Shown: piece by piece, positions 41,851-51,743 of the stretch
How positions within the stretch are numbered: the first letter of the stretch is position 1
Layout: every line of letters starts with the position of its first letter
DNA from: Lacibacter sp. H375
GTDB taxonomy: Bacteria; Bacteroidota; Bacteroidia; Chitinophagales; Chitinophagaceae
NCBI RefSeq assembly: GCF_037892425.1
Contig: NZ_JBBKTT010000001.1
Coordinates: 3,534,001 to 3,598,000, forward strand
Length of the DNA stretch: 64,000 nucleotides
Direction of reading: 5' to 3'
Position numbers and translations under genes: made by a program
The notes under the pieces: generated by a model
What the model saw: the letters and a program-made list of their open reading frames with translations, nothing else
Database searches by the model: none
Told to the model about the DNA's origin: nothing

Positions 41851-44850
41851 ATGACAAGAGAAAACCTCAGGGTTCTCTTTGCATTTGTGATTGGTCTGTT
41901 CTCCGTTGCCTTTGTGCAGGCACAAACAGTAACGGGGAAGATCACATCACAAACAGGAGAACCACAACCTTTTGCTACAGTACAGGTAAAAGGTACGCAA
42001 ACCATTACTACTGCAGACGCACAAGGAAATTTTTCAATCAAAGCAAAACAAGGTGATGTTTTAATTTTCACTAGTACTTCTTTTGAACGTAGAGAAGTAC
42101 CTGTTGACGCAGCAGTGATGAATGTAACGGTAACAGCCACTTTTAATGCATTAAAAGAAGTGGTGGTAACAGGTTACAGCACACGTTCAAAAAGATCTAA
42201 CATTGGTTCGGCGTCAACAGTTGTGATCGACGACATCCGCACACAACCCATTGCATCATTCGATCAAATTCTGCAAGGTCAGGCACCGGGATTAAATGTA
42301 AAAACAGGTTCAGGTCAACCTGGTCGCAATGCAGATGTGATCATTCGTGGACGCACATCTGTAAATGGTTCTGTTGATCCATTATACATTGTTGATGGTA
42401 TAGAAGTAAGAGCCGGTGATTTCAGCACTATGAACCAAGGTGATTTTGAAAGTGTGTCTGTATTAAAAGATGCAGCATCAACAGCAATCTATGGTTCACG
42501 TGGTGCAAACGGTGTTATTGTTGTTACTACCAAGAAAGGCAGAAGTGGAAAAGTTCGGTTTGCTTACGATGGCCAAATTGGCGTTTCAACATTACCAGAG
42601 AACAAGTTGAAACTGATGAACACACAGGAGAAACTTGATTTTGAAATGAACATTGCAGGTAATCCATGGGGATGGTCGCCTGCAGAAGTTGCTGAGTTCC
42701 GAAATGTGAATACAGATTGGAACGATGCTGTTTTTCGTGATGGTAAAATGCAGTCGCACCAGATCAGCGCAAGCGGAGGTAATGAAAAAACGACATTCTA
42801 TACCTCATTCAATTATTTCGACCAGGAAGGTGTAACCATCAACACTGGGTTAAAACGTTACAACGGACGTTTGAATCTTTCACACGCAGAACGTAATATC
42901 AAGTTTGGCGTGAACTTAGCTGGTGGCTGGTCAAAATTCAGAGGAACATTTGAAGGTGATCAAAGTATTGGTTCGCCTTTGAATACAGTTATCTGGGCAT
43001 TGCCTTACGAGAAAGTTTATAATGACGACGGTACTTATGCAGGTTCGGTACAATTCCCGTTCTGGTTAAACCCGGTTGAAGAATTAGTTGTCAATGGAGA
43101 TAACAGCTGGCAATTAAAATCAACAGGTAACGTGTTTGTAGAATACAATATTCCATGGATCAAAAATCTTACCTATCGATTAAATGCGGGTGGTGATTAT
43201 TCTCAAATCGAAGGATTTGGTATTACAAAGAATGGTACACAATCGGCTCAGCAAAATGCAGCATTCGGAAGTGCATTTGCAGGCGAAGGTGCGTTGGCAA
43301 GAAGCCTCGACCGTCGTTTCCGTACAACGATCACCAATAGTCTTACATATAAAACTACATTTGGTGAAAATGATGATCACGAGTTAACTACTTCTTTGTA
43401 TACTGAATACATCCGACGCAAAGGACGCAGTTTCAATTTTACCGGTTATGGTTTGTTGTTGCCGTTTGATAATGAAGCTGGTCTTGTTACAGGCACTGCT
43501 GCCAATGGATATATTCCAGTTGTTGGTGGCGGCTTTCCTGAAAACAGTTCTTTGCTTTCTTATTTTGGAACAGCAGATTATTCTTTCCGCAACAAATACT
43601 TTCTTTCACTTTCCGGAAGAACAGATGGCTCATCACGTTTAAGTCCTGCAAATCGTTGGACGCAGTATGGTTCAGTGGGTGCAGGTTGGATCATTTCAGA
43701 AGAGAAATTCTTTAATTTAAATGCGATCAATTACCTCAAGTTAAGAGCAAGTTTCGGCGCAGTGGGTAATCAAAATGGTATTGGTGAATTCCCTTATATA
43801 CAACAGTACGGACGTGGCACTTATGGCGGACAGGGTACGTTAAGTATCAACAGTCTTGGAAATGCTGAACTTACCTGGGAAAAAAGAAGAACAGCAAACG
43901 TTGGTGTTGAAATAGAATTCTTAAAAAGCCGTATCAGAACATCCGTTGAGTATTATAACAGCTTAACAACAGGTTTATATTTCCAACCTACTGTACCAGG
44001 TACAAGCGGTGGTAACGGTACTATTCTCGCAAACAATGGAAGTATGGAGAACCAGGGGATTGAAGTAAATCTTTCGCTCAAAGTTATTAACGCAAAAGAT
44101 TTTAAATGGACAATTGATGCAAACTATGCATACAATAAGAACACTATTAAATCATTACCAGATAATCAAACCTTCCAATTGTATAAGAGCTTCCAAGCAT
44201 TGCAGGTAGGCAAACCATTGAACAGTTTTTATCTTGTACAATATGCAGGCGTTAATCCTGCAAATGGTAATTCGCAATATCTGAAGGCTGACGGTAAAAC
44301 TATCACAGAAGATTATGATGCAAATGATCTTACGGTTTTAGGAACAAGTGATGCGCCTCATAACGGAGGTCTTACAAATACATTCAACTTTAAAGGATTG
44401 GAGCTTTCTGCTTTCTTTGTTTATTCACAAGGCAACTACGTGTACAACAATGCCCGCTTCAATGTTGAGTATTATGCATACACCACATCAGGTTTTGCAC
44501 GCAGCGGTTTAACTGCCTGGACAACTCCGGGACAGCAAACAAACTTCCCTCGGATTGATGAAGCTACACAAGGACAAACAACACGTTTCTTAGAAAAAGG
44601 CGATTTCCTTCGCTTGCGTAATGTGATGCTTTCTTATTCATTACCGAGAAGTGTAACGGAAAAACTGAAAATACAGGGACTGCGTTTGTTTGTGCAGGGC
44701 CAGAATCTTTACACATGGCATAAGTTCCAGGGATGGGATCCGGAAGTTTCAACAATCGTTAACTCCGACGCTAATTCAAATGCTGCTGTAAGTGGTGCGC
44801 AATACCCATCCTTACGTAGTGTAAACTTTGGTTTGAATTTAAATTTTTAA
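41851..44850 (+). CDS. SusC/RagA family TonB-linked outer-membrane receptor
   Basis: A 999-residue receptor: signal peptide (VGFLFS-type, ending VQAQ), an N-terminal carboxypeptidase-like domain (TVTGKITSQTGEPQPFATVQ), a TonB box-like EVVVTGYS, the plug (IASFDQILQGQAPGLNV, IRGRTSVNG, DPLYIVDGIEV, AASTAIYGSRGANGVIVVTT) and a 22-strand barrel ending LRSVNFGLNLNF. With SusD it imports large ligands powered by TonB. The start at 41851 gives the signal peptide; the longer frame does not. No glycosidase or SusR-like regulator is adjacent, so the substrate (glycan, peptide or other) is open. Confidence 0.96.
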   Translation: MTRENLRVLFAFVIGLFSVAFVQAQTVTGKITSQTGEPQPFATVQVKGTQTITTADAQGNFSIKAKQGDVLIFTSTSFERREVPVDAAVMNVTVTATFNALKEVVVTGYSTRSKRSNIGSASTVVIDDIRTQPIASFDQILQGQAPGLNVKTGSGQPGRNADVIIRGRTSVNGSVDPLYIVDGIEVRAGDFSTMNQGDFESVSVLKDAASTAIYGSRGANGVIVVTTKKGRSGKVRFAYDGQIGVSTLPENKLKLMNTQEKLDFEMNIAGNPWGWSPAEVAEFRNVNTDWNDAVFRDGKMQSHQISASGGNEKTTFYTSFNYFDQEGVTINTGLKRYNGRLNLSHAERNIKFGVNLAGGWSKFRGTFEGDQSIGSPLNTVIWALPYEKVYNDDGTYAGSVQFPFWLNPVEELVVNGDNSWQLKSTGNVFVEYNIPWIKNLTYRLNAGGDYSQIEGFGITKNGTQSAQQNAAFGSAFAGEGALARSLDRRFRTTITNSLTYKTTFGENDDHELTTSLYTEYIRRKGRSFNFTGYGLLLPFDNEAGLVTGTAANGYIPVVGGGFPENSSLLSYFGTADYSFRNKYFLSLSGRTDGSSRLSPANRWTQYGSVGAGWIISEEKFFNLNAINYLKLRASFGAVGNQNGIGEFPYIQQYGRGTYGGQGTLSINSLGNAELTWEKRRTANVGVEIEFLKSRIRTSVEYYNSLTTGLYFQPTVPGTSGGNGTILANNGSMENQGIEVNLSLKVINAKDFKWTIDANYAYNKNTIKSLPDNQTFQLYKSFQALQVGKPLNSFYLVQYAGVNPANGNSQYLKADGKTITEDYDANDLTVLGTSDAPHNGGLTNTFNFKGLELSAFFVYSQGNYVYNNARFNVEYYAYTTSGFARSGLTAWTTPGQQTNFPRIDEATQGQTTRFLEKGDFLRLRNVMLSYSLPRSVTEKLKIQGLRLFVQGQNLYTWHKFQGWDPEVSTIVNSDANSNAAVSGAQYPSLRSVNFGLNLNF

Positions 44851-44869
44851 TGAACGAAATTTTTAAGAT

Positions 44870-46309
44870 ATGAAGATGACACTAAAACCGGTTTACATCA
44901 TGCTTGCCCTGCTGCTCACAGGATTCATGGCATGTAAGAAACCATTAGACACAATACCTGATACTTCATTAACGGATCTAAAAACGTTTGATGACGTACG
45001 CAGTGCGTTACGTGGTGCGTACGATGGTTTCCAGAGTAACAACTATTATGGCAGCCCGGCAGCCTCCGGTTCGGCCAGTGCATGGAGTGCGTTACCTGAA
45101 CTGATGGGTGATGATTTTGTTGAGGCATTAGAAAGTTTAGGGAATTGGAATATTATGAGCGAAATGAGTTATGCTTCTGATAATGGCGTTGCTGCTGCAG
45201 CGTTCATTCAACCCTATGAAATTATTTCAAGAGTTAATAACCTGCTGAAGTTTGTTGAGAAATATGAAACCGGTTCAACAGAAGCTGAGGCAAAACGCAT
45301 TAAAGCTCAGGCATTGGCAATTCGTGCACATGCGCATTTTGACCTGATGCGTTATTTCGCTGTTGATTTTGGTCGTAACTCAACGGCGTTAGGTGTACCA
45401 TTTGTAACTGTTTTCGATCCTCAAAAGCCGTTTGCTAATTTACCTTCCCGTAACACCGTAAAAGAAAACTATGATGCAATTCTGAAAGATCTGGGAGATG
45501 CATTGGTCGCTTTTCGTGCTGGCGGAAATACTACCGGCAATGGCTCACGCAACTATATAGACAGTGTGGTTGTTTATGCTATGCGTGCACGGGTAAATTA
45601 TTACGCTTCTGAATGGAATGCTGTAATTGCCGATGCAAATATTGCATTGGGATTAAGACCCGTTGGCTCAGCAGCAAATTATATTTCTGCATTTGCCACC
45701 GCAGGTGAAGCTGCTCCGTCAAGTGAAGTGTATTGGGCAATCCCTTCTGATAATGCTTTACGTCCCGGTGGTGCTATCAGCGGAGCAAGCCCTAACTACC
45801 GTGTAACAGCAGCCATGAGTGCAATCTTACAAGCCCAAGGCGGTGCTTATGTTGACCCGGGTGTAAACCGTTTCAACCAGGCTGGTTCGGGTGGTATTCA
45901 ACGTACACTCAGCTGGAAGTATCCCGGTATACGCAGCTTTAAAGTTTTCCGTGCGGGAGAATTGTTGTTGATGCGTGCTGAAGCGAAACAACGCACCAAT
46001 GACCTTAGCGCATTAACTGATCTCAATACATTGCGTACAAATCGTGGCGTGGCAATTGGAGCGGAAGTTGGCGCTGCATTGCTCGATGCTATCTTGTTAC
46101 AACGCAGGGTTGAATTGTTGGGCGAAGGTCATCGCTGGTTTGATTTGCGCAGAACTACCAAAACAATTGTGCGTACAGAATGTGGTGTTGCCGGAGGTTC
46201 ACGGGCAGCAAACTGCAATATCGGACCAACATCAAGGTCATGGACATTCCCGATCCCTTTCAATGAAATAAAAGTGAATCCCAATCTTGTTCAAAATCAA
46301 GGCTACTGA
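44870..46309 (+). CDS. SusD/RagB family lipoprotein
   Basis: A 479-residue lipoprotein (lipobox LTGFMAC with Cys22) that forms the lid over the SusC barrel at the cell surface. Features of the family: LTDLKTFDDVRSALRGAYDG at the start, tetratricopeptide-like helices (AKRIKAQALAIRAHAHFDLM, YAMRARVNYYASEWNAVI), the C-terminal LLQRRVELLGEGHRWFDLRR and the closing IPFNEIKVNPNLVQN. It starts 19 bp after susC on the same strand. Confidence 0.96.
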   Translation: MKMTLKPVYIMLALLLTGFMACKKPLDTIPDTSLTDLKTFDDVRSALRGAYDGFQSNNYYGSPAASGSASAWSALPELMGDDFVEALESLGNWNIMSEMSYASDNGVAAAAFIQPYEIISRVNNLLKFVEKYETGSTEAEAKRIKAQALAIRAHAHFDLMRYFAVDFGRNSTALGVPFVTVFDPQKPFANLPSRNTVKENYDAILKDLGDALVAFRAGGNTTGNGSRNYIDSVVVYAMRARVNYYASEWNAVIADANIALGLRPVGSAANYISAFATAGEAAPSSEVYWAIPSDNALRPGGAISGASPNYRVTAAMSAILQAQGGAYVDPGVNRFNQAGSGGIQRTLSWKYPGIRSFKVFRAGELLLMRAEAKQRTNDLSALTDLNTLRTNRGVAIGAEVGAALLDAILLQRRVELLGEGHRWFDLRRTTKTIVRTECGVAGGSRAANCNIGPTSRSWTFPIPFNEIKVNPNLVQNQGY

Positions 46310-46335
46310 TACTGATTAACGAAGGGTTTAATAAG

Positions 46336-46374
46336 AAAGAGCTGTTCAGGTAATACTGAACAGCTCTTTTCTTT
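46336..46374. terminator. Terminator after susD, bidirectional
   Basis: AAAGAGCTGTTCAG / CTGAACAGCTCTTT, 14 bp perfect, loop GTAATA, T tract on both strands. The stop of the convergent gene at 46373 lies in it. Confidence 0.92.
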
Positions 46375-46678
46375 ACGATTGTTGCTCGTGCTCTTCCTGT
46401 TGCGGAAGATGTGCATTCATCACTTCTTCGATCTTCTCGTGCAACACCGCTGTTGAGGAAGTCACCCAGTCGGGCAGATCGTGGTTTTCCAGTATTTTCC
46501 ACTTGTTATCTTCTTTGTGCATTTTAAAGAGTAACCTGTTGCCACGTTCATCGGCCACATCTACGCTGAACATGCCTTCTTGAAGGCCACCAAGCTTTCT
46601 GAAGTTAAATTCACGTAGGCGTCCATCTGCCTTGATGAGACGGGTGAATTGAATGTTTTTTACGACTTGTAGTTTCAT
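46373..46678 (-). CDS. Hypothetical protein, 101 residues
   Basis: A small soluble protein: beta strands in residues 1-60 (VKNIQFTRLIKADGRLREFN, GMFSVDVADERGNRLLFKM), then a helix and an acidic Gln/Glu tail (PQQEEHEQQS). No signal peptide or membrane segment; no family recognised. The pattern suggests a small beta-sheet domain of a kind common in Bacteroidota. It lies alone between susD and the cyclophilin. Confidence 0.68.
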   Translation of the reverse strand: MKLQVVKNIQFTRLIKADGRLREFNFRKLGGLQEGMFSVDVADERGNRLLFKMHKEDNKWKILENHDLPDWVTSSTAVLHEKIEEVMNAHLPQQEEHEQQS

Positions 46679-46796
46679 CAGTAAGTTTTTAAAAGTTGTG
46701 TGTGCACAGTTTTACCGATGCGGATATGGGGACATTTTATAAAGCAAAACTCATGCACAAATGATTTTTTGTGGAAAACTTGCCTTTTACAGCTGT

Positions 46797-46822
46797 TAAA
46801 AAATCAGATTATTGCTGATCTG
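46797..46822 (-). terminator. Possible weak terminator of the cyclophilin gene
   Basis: On the minus strand CAGAT / ATCTG with an 8-base loop, followed by A and six T. The stem is only five pairs. Confidence 0.4.
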
Positions 46823-46875
46823 CTTTCAATGTTTATTGCTCATTGAGTAATTCAATTCGCCGATTAAACAAACAT

Positions 46876-47514
46876 TCAGTCTTTAATGATCCGGGCTTCT
46901 TTGATGATATCGATCTGCGGGAATTTGTTGATAAACCATTTATTGCCCTTAAAGTAAATTGTATCAGCCGGTTTCATGGCATCATTGCCATAGCCTGAAA
47001 AGAATTGTCGCACCACATCCATACCAGTAATCACTTTTGCGAAAGGTACAAAACCTTTCACGCCACCTGCATTTAACGTATCATACGTGAGATTATTTCG
47101 CAGGTTGATGAAGATGGAGGTTTTGCGGGTGTTGGGAGCGCCACGTGAAAAACAAATGGTACTGTCGGTATTGGAGCCAACCACGGGTTCGTCTTTCAGA
47201 TTTTTTCCTTGCCAGAATATATTCTTCTGTTTGTCTTCGCTAACACCAAACTGCACCAAAAAATCTTTCACCACCCGAAAGATCACAGTGTTGTTATAAT
47301 AACCACTGCGGATGAGTTGATAAAAACGGTCAGCGCCAAGCGGCGACCAGCTTCGATATACTTCAACAGTGAAGTTGCCTTTGCTGGTAACGAACTCTGC
47401 TTTGAATGTTTCAGGTGCTTTTAATTTTAAGAGATTGGCATCTGTCTTTAATACCTGTGCCTTTGTTTGCAACAAACAAAAAGCTGCCAACAAAAAAGAA
47501 AAAATCGTTTTCAT
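46876..47514 (-). CDS. Exported cyclophilin-type peptidyl-prolyl isomerase
   Basis: A 212-residue protein with a signal peptide (MKTIFSFLLAAFCLLQTKAQ) and a cyclophilin domain: FVTSKGNFTVEVYRSWSPLG, FYQLIRSGYYNNTVIFRVVKDFLVQ in blocks, with the conserved Arg of IFRVV and Gln of LVQFG that line the proline pocket, then FVPFAKVITGMDVVRQF. The usual FMQGG is changed to LVQFG, so activity may be altered. It would fold proteins in the periplasm. Confidence 0.9.
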   Translation of the reverse strand: MKTIFSFLLAAFCLLQTKAQVLKTDANLLKLKAPETFKAEFVTSKGNFTVEVYRSWSPLGADRFYQLIRSGYYNNTVIFRVVKDFLVQFGVSEDKQKNIFWQGKNLKDEPVVGSNTDSTICFSRGAPNTRKTSIFINLRNNLTYDTLNAGGVKGFVPFAKVITGMDVVRQFFSGYGNDAMKPADTIYFKGNKWFINKFPQIDIIKEARIIKD

Positions 47515-47540
47515 GAATTGTATCTCCGTCTGCTAAAATT

Positions 47541-47574
47541 AATAAACCCCGACTGAATTCAGACGGGGTTTATT
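47541..47574 (-). terminator. Terminator of the M14 pair
   Basis: AATAAACCCCG-A-CTG-AATT-CAG-A-CGGGGTTTATT: an 11-bp stem, an A-A mismatch, then three more pairs. It lies between the end of the M14 gene and the cyclophilin start. Confidence 0.85.
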
Positions 47575-47602
47575 ACACTCAGAACTTTAGAACTAAAAAA
47601 CT

Positions 47603-49339
47603 TTATTTCTTCGCTACACCACCTTTCTTGCTGTCAACACTGATGGTATATTTTCCGCTGCCCTGCACCACCCAACGAACAGTAACAGTTGATAAGCCCG
47701 GAATATTCTCCACTTTAATTTTCTCCGGGTTACTTGTTTGTTCTGTTGTGATGTTGAGATCAGCATTTTCAACGATCATTCCCGCAATCGCTTTTACACC
47801 GCTGATGGAAATATAATCAGGACGTTCGATTTTGTATTTCAGATCATGACTGCTGTGCGTTGGCATAATACGGCTGTTTGAAATGACAGCAGTTACTTCT
47901 TTCAATCCATTGCCTAAGTCTTTTTCAGTAACTGTATCAACTTTCAACAATGGTGTATGATATGCATGATAGATGGTGAAAGCCATGTTACGATGTGCGT
48001 CACTCTCTAATAAAAAGCCGGGGTGTGCACGACCGAAATTTTTCTTGAAGCCGCCAATTTCAATTTTACCGTACTGCGGATGATCATATTCATGCCAATC
48101 AACAAATGCATCTTTAAATAAAAGATAAGTATCAAAGTTGAAGTTGGTATTATCCTGCGGGTTACGGGTTGCGTCTTTATTAAAAAATAAAAAGGGCGTC
48201 CATAATTCGTTTGAATAAGTGTAGATGCCACGGCCACCATAGAACCAATCGAGTTCACCACCGTAAGCAGGGTAGAGGTCTTTATGAACAACGAGATAAC
48301 GGTAACCGGGAATCAACTCTTCACCTTTCTTTGCAATAATATCATACACCTGTATGTCTTGCGGATTGTAAGTAACCTGGTCTGTTGGATCACCGGGGCC
48401 ACGTAAGATCATACCACCTGCATTGTGATACGATTGTGCTCCTGCAATATTCGGATGCTTCATTACAAAGTCCATCACTGCTCTTGTTTCGGGTAATGAG
48501 AAGGGATATTTATACGCACCATTCTGTATATAGTTTGGTTGCCATCCCCAGCCCCAATCACGGTTAGGATCGTATTGAAAAGTATAACCGTCTTCGTTCA
48601 CCACACCATCACCATCATTATCTTTTCCTTCAAGACCAAGCATTTCATATTCACCTTTTTCATCGGGTCCAACCTGTATCATTCTGCGTGGATCAGACGG
48701 ATCAACACGTAAACGTCCATTTGGATTTTTGCGGCGCATGATCAATACTTCATTATCACCATCCAGGTCATCGTAACCATCTTCATCAACTAAACCATCA
48801 CGATCATTATCAACCGGCAATACACCCGAACGTGGTGAACTTCCTGTATTGGGTTCGTGAAAATAACTATCACGTCCATCAGGGTTGATGGTTGGAACGA
48901 TATAAAAAACTTTATCGGCCAATAACTCTTTAATGAAGCGAGTGTCTTTAAATGATTCTGTTAAATACCATGCGGTGTACATCGAGAACTCTGCACCTTG
49001 AACTTCGTTTGAGTGAATATTGCCATCGATATACATGCCCGGTTTCTGATCAGTATTGCCTGTTTTAAAATCAGTAATGGTAAGGCACCAGATATCTCTG
49101 CCTTTAAATGATTTGCCGATCGATTGCAGTTTTGCTAACTCAGGGTGCGCTGCTGCAATCTTTTTCAGGATATCTGTAATGCCTGCATGATCGTAATAAC
49201 GGTTCCAACTGATAGCAACTTTTGGATTAGCCGGTGAGCCAGATGCTTTAAATACCTGGTCAGCCGTTTGTGCAGTCGCAAACAATGCTGTAAAGCTGAA
49301 AGCTGTTGATACGATGAATTGTTTTATCTGAAATTTCAT
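47603..49339 (-). CDS. M14 family zinc carboxypeptidase, secreted
   Basis: A 578-residue exported metallopeptidase (signal peptide ending TALFATAQ). The zinc motif GNIHSNEVQGAE gives His109 and Glu112, and a distal His sits in AQSYHNAGG near residue 310; INPDGRD carries the substrate-binding Asn/Arg, and KIEIGGF the catalytic Glu. An inserted acidic stretch, DNDRDGLVDEDGYDDLDGD, looks like calcium-binding loops. A C-terminal beta domain follows. I chose ATG 49339 for the signal peptide; ATG 49363 overlaps the upstream stop (TAATG), so it is also possible and would imply coupling. Confidence 0.93.
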   Translation of the reverse strand: MKFQIKQFIVSTAFSFTALFATAQTADQVFKASGSPANPKVAISWNRYYDHAGITDILKKIAAAHPELAKLQSIGKSFKGRDIWCLTITDFKTGNTDQKPGMYIDGNIHSNEVQGAEFSMYTAWYLTESFKDTRFIKELLADKVFYIVPTINPDGRDSYFHEPNTGSSPRSGVLPVDNDRDGLVDEDGYDDLDGDNEVLIMRRKNPNGRLRVDPSDPRRMIQVGPDEKGEYEMLGLEGKDNDGDGVVNEDGYTFQYDPNRDWGWGWQPNYIQNGAYKYPFSLPETRAVMDFVMKHPNIAGAQSYHNAGGMILRGPGDPTDQVTYNPQDIQVYDIIAKKGEELIPGYRYLVVHKDLYPAYGGELDWFYGGRGIYTYSNELWTPFLFFNKDATRNPQDNTNFNFDTYLLFKDAFVDWHEYDHPQYGKIEIGGFKKNFGRAHPGFLLESDAHRNMAFTIYHAYHTPLLKVDTVTEKDLGNGLKEVTAVISNSRIMPTHSSHDLKYKIERPDYISISGVKAIAGMIVENADLNITTEQTSNPEKIKVENIPGLSTVTVRWVVQGSGKYTISVDSKKGGVAKK

Positions 49340-49362
49340 TTTTGTAATTTTTAGCGTGAACA

Positions 49363-51000
49363 TTAAAGCGTAACCTCAATTGTTTTTGTGCCTGTTGTTG
49401 GGCTGCCTGCTTCAATTGTGATCTTGCCGCTACCTTTGATCAGCCAGCTCAGTTGTTTGGAGCTGTAACCTTCCAACGCATTCAACAGTTGAATCTTTTT
49501 TCCACTGATTATCGATTGGCTGCTGCTGTTGTTCACTTTTACATTAATGCGTTTTACCCAGTAACTGCGCTCGCCCAATTTTGAATGAGAAGGCAATGCA
49601 GATTTGTTGATCACATCAAGGGTAACTCTTGTTAATCCATTTGCCAGCTTTTCTGTTTGCACATTAATGATGTCCAGTTCCGGTTGAGACGCAGCGAGTT
49701 TGATTAAAAATGCACTATGCTTTTTTACAAGATCAGAAACAAGTGAGTAGGGGGGCGTGTTTTGAGCAAACGGATCAACACCGCCAACTTCTACTTTCTG
49801 ATTAGGGAAATCGGGATGCTGAATTGTTTTCCATTCTGTAAACACATTGCTGACGTTTTGTTGCGACGCCCAACGGAGATAATTTGCGGAAGCATCTTCT
49901 ACAATGAATGCTTTTTCATTCTTAGCGGTATCAGGTTTTGTTTTTGGTACCCACCATCCCGGTGTGCTGAAACTGAAACGGCCATAGTGATAATATCCCC
50001 ATGATAACAGATCACCACCGCTCACTGATGATGCAGGCGCATCTTTCAAGCCAACAGTTTTGTTATAAAGTTCGCTTACCATGCTGTTCACTTTTGTATC
50101 GGGCATTAACCAGCCAGCAAGAATAGGAGCCGTTGCTGCCTGTGCATTAAAAGAGTAAGGCGTACTTAAATTATTATTGCTGCTGAAACTGATCACTGCA
50201 TATACATTAAAGCGATCAAACAACTCATCAAGCAATGCTCTTGTTTCTTTTTCACTTGCAGGAAATTCACCGGAGCCTTGTGAAAAAGAAGGATGTTTGA
50301 AAGTTAAATTCTTATTGAACCAAACGCCGCCTTCTCCATCTTCATTAAAGCTGCCGTCTTTGTCATTGTCTTTTCCTTCAGCAAAAACAAGATAGTTTCC
50401 TTTTTCTCCTTTGCTAACATCGGCTTTGATCAATACTCTCGGGTCATTCGGATGAACACGATGTGTACCAACAGGTGATTCAATACGCATCCAGGTGATC
50501 TTGCCATTGCCATCAAGATCATCATAATCATCTTCATTATTGTTTCCATCACGGTCGTCATCTGTAGAGGTGGCATTGCCCTGGCGTTCGTAACGTAGCG
50601 ATGAAAAGTATTGTTCCATTGCATCAGGACTCATGTTAGGAAAAATATAGTACGTGGTTTTGTTGAGCAAGTTCTTGATACTGTCGGTTGCAATGCCTTG
50701 CATCAGTTGTTCTGCAAAACCAATGGCGAGTTCGGTGCTTAATGGCGCATTTCCTTCCACACCACCAATCACTGCAATGGCAGGTTTTGTTTCTGTGTTA
50801 CCTGAGCCGATGGTGATCTGCCAAATGTCTTTGCCGCCGTTTGTTTTAGTCAGCGATCTTACTTTCACCCATTGTGGATTTGCTTTTACCAATGCATTGA
50901 TGCGGTTGGTTTGCTGGGCGAAGTTGCTGTAGCTGGTTTGTGCAGTTATGCTGTTGTAACATAAAAGGCACAACAAATAAATACCTATTCTTTTCATCAT
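49363..51000 (-). CDS. M14 carboxypeptidase homologue lacking zinc ligands
   Basis: A 545-residue exported protein (signal peptide ending SITAQ) homologous over its length to the next gene, including the acidic TDDDRDGNNNEDDYDDLDG insert. The zinc motif is lost: HSNE becomes EGNA (residues 82-85), the distal His becomes part of ISFSSNN, and INPDGR becomes MSPDAM. The Glu of KVEVGG remains. It is therefore probably a pseudoenzyme that binds peptides or partners the active M14 protein encoded directly after it. ATG 51000 gives the signal peptide. Confidence 0.88.
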   Translation of the reverse strand: MMKRIGIYLLCLLCYNSITAQTSYSNFAQQTNRINALVKANPQWVKVRSLTKTNGGKDIWQITIGSGNTETKPAIAVIGGVEGNAPLSTELAIGFAEQLMQGIATDSIKNLLNKTTYYIFPNMSPDAMEQYFSSLRYERQGNATSTDDDRDGNNNEDDYDDLDGNGKITWMRIESPVGTHRVHPNDPRVLIKADVSKGEKGNYLVFAEGKDNDKDGSFNEDGEGGVWFNKNLTFKHPSFSQGSGEFPASEKETRALLDELFDRFNVYAVISFSSNNNLSTPYSFNAQAATAPILAGWLMPDTKVNSMVSELYNKTVGLKDAPASSVSGGDLLSWGYYHYGRFSFSTPGWWVPKTKPDTAKNEKAFIVEDASANYLRWASQQNVSNVFTEWKTIQHPDFPNQKVEVGGVDPFAQNTPPYSLVSDLVKKHSAFLIKLAASQPELDIINVQTEKLANGLTRVTLDVINKSALPSHSKLGERSYWVKRINVKVNNSSSQSIISGKKIQLLNALEGYSSKQLSWLIKGSGKITIEAGSPTTGTKTIEVTL

Positions 51001-51134
51001 AAAGAAATTGTTTTGGAAACCGAATATACTGAAAACAAAACCCTGCAACATTGCTTTTGATGAATGGTGGAATGGGGTGATAGGAAGATGTAGGAATCAG
51101 GAATTGGGGATTAGTAGTTGGGGGTCGCTTTGCT

Positions 51135-51743
51135 TTATCTGAATTTTGCAGAAAGAGTATAACAAACTTTCTCGTTAATGCGATAGAATATTTCGTTGTT
51201 TACCTTCCTTGCTCTTCGCAGATTGCGTCTGTCGAGTAAGATCCCCTTCTCATCGTAGTATTGCGGCTGGCTATAAAACGTAAGAATAAAATATTTTTCA
51301 GGAGCAAAAGGCGCACGAAGCGATTTGTTGCGAATAGACATGAACGTAAGCAAACGCTTCTCTCCAGCCACATAATAGTCGAGTTTGTTCACCCAGGTGC
51401 AATGTGCTTTCTTCATATACTGCAGTAAATATGCAGTTGCGGTTGTATCGTATCCGTATTTGTATAAACTGTCGTAGAGTGATGGGTCGTTTAAATTAAA
51501 TTCATACACATAACGAATGCTGTCAGTTTTCATTTCAATTAATACATGCCTGAATTCCTCATCTGTAAAGCCAAGCGATAATAGTTTTGTTTGGGCAATA
51601 TGGCTATAGACAGCTTCTATCCCCACAATATCTTTTTCATGTTCATTGTAATAATTTATAGGGAACTGTCGTGACACAGAACAGGAGGTTGTGGTTACGA
51701 TGAACAGTGCGAAATAAATAATATGTTGCAGGTGCTTGCTCAT
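51135..51743 (-). CDS. Lipoprotein of unknown function
   Basis: A 202-residue predicted lipoprotein: the signal segment IIYFALFIVTTTSC has a lipobox-like TTSC with Cys21. The rest is mixed alpha/beta with no recognised family (YDTTATAYLLQYMKKAHCTW, EKYFILTFYSQPQYYDEKG). The start overlaps the end of the upstream gene by 4 bp (ATGA), so the two are translationally coupled and probably work together at the envelope. Confidence 0.7.
   Translation of the reverse strand: MSKHLQHIIYFALFIVTTTSCSVSRQFPINYYNEHEKDIVGIEAVYSHIAQTKLLSLGFTDEEFRHVLIEMKTDSIRYVYEFNLNDPSLYDSLYKYGYDTTATAYLLQYMKKAHCTWVNKLDYYVAGEKRLLTFMSIRNKSLRAPFAPEKYFILTFYSQPQYYDEKGILLDRRNLRRARKVNNEIFYRINEKVCYTLSAKFR

Noticed and set aside
49363-49363. 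TAATG junction as proof of translational coupling of the M14 genes
   Set aside because: ATG 49339 gives the better signal peptide, so coupling is only possible, not shown.
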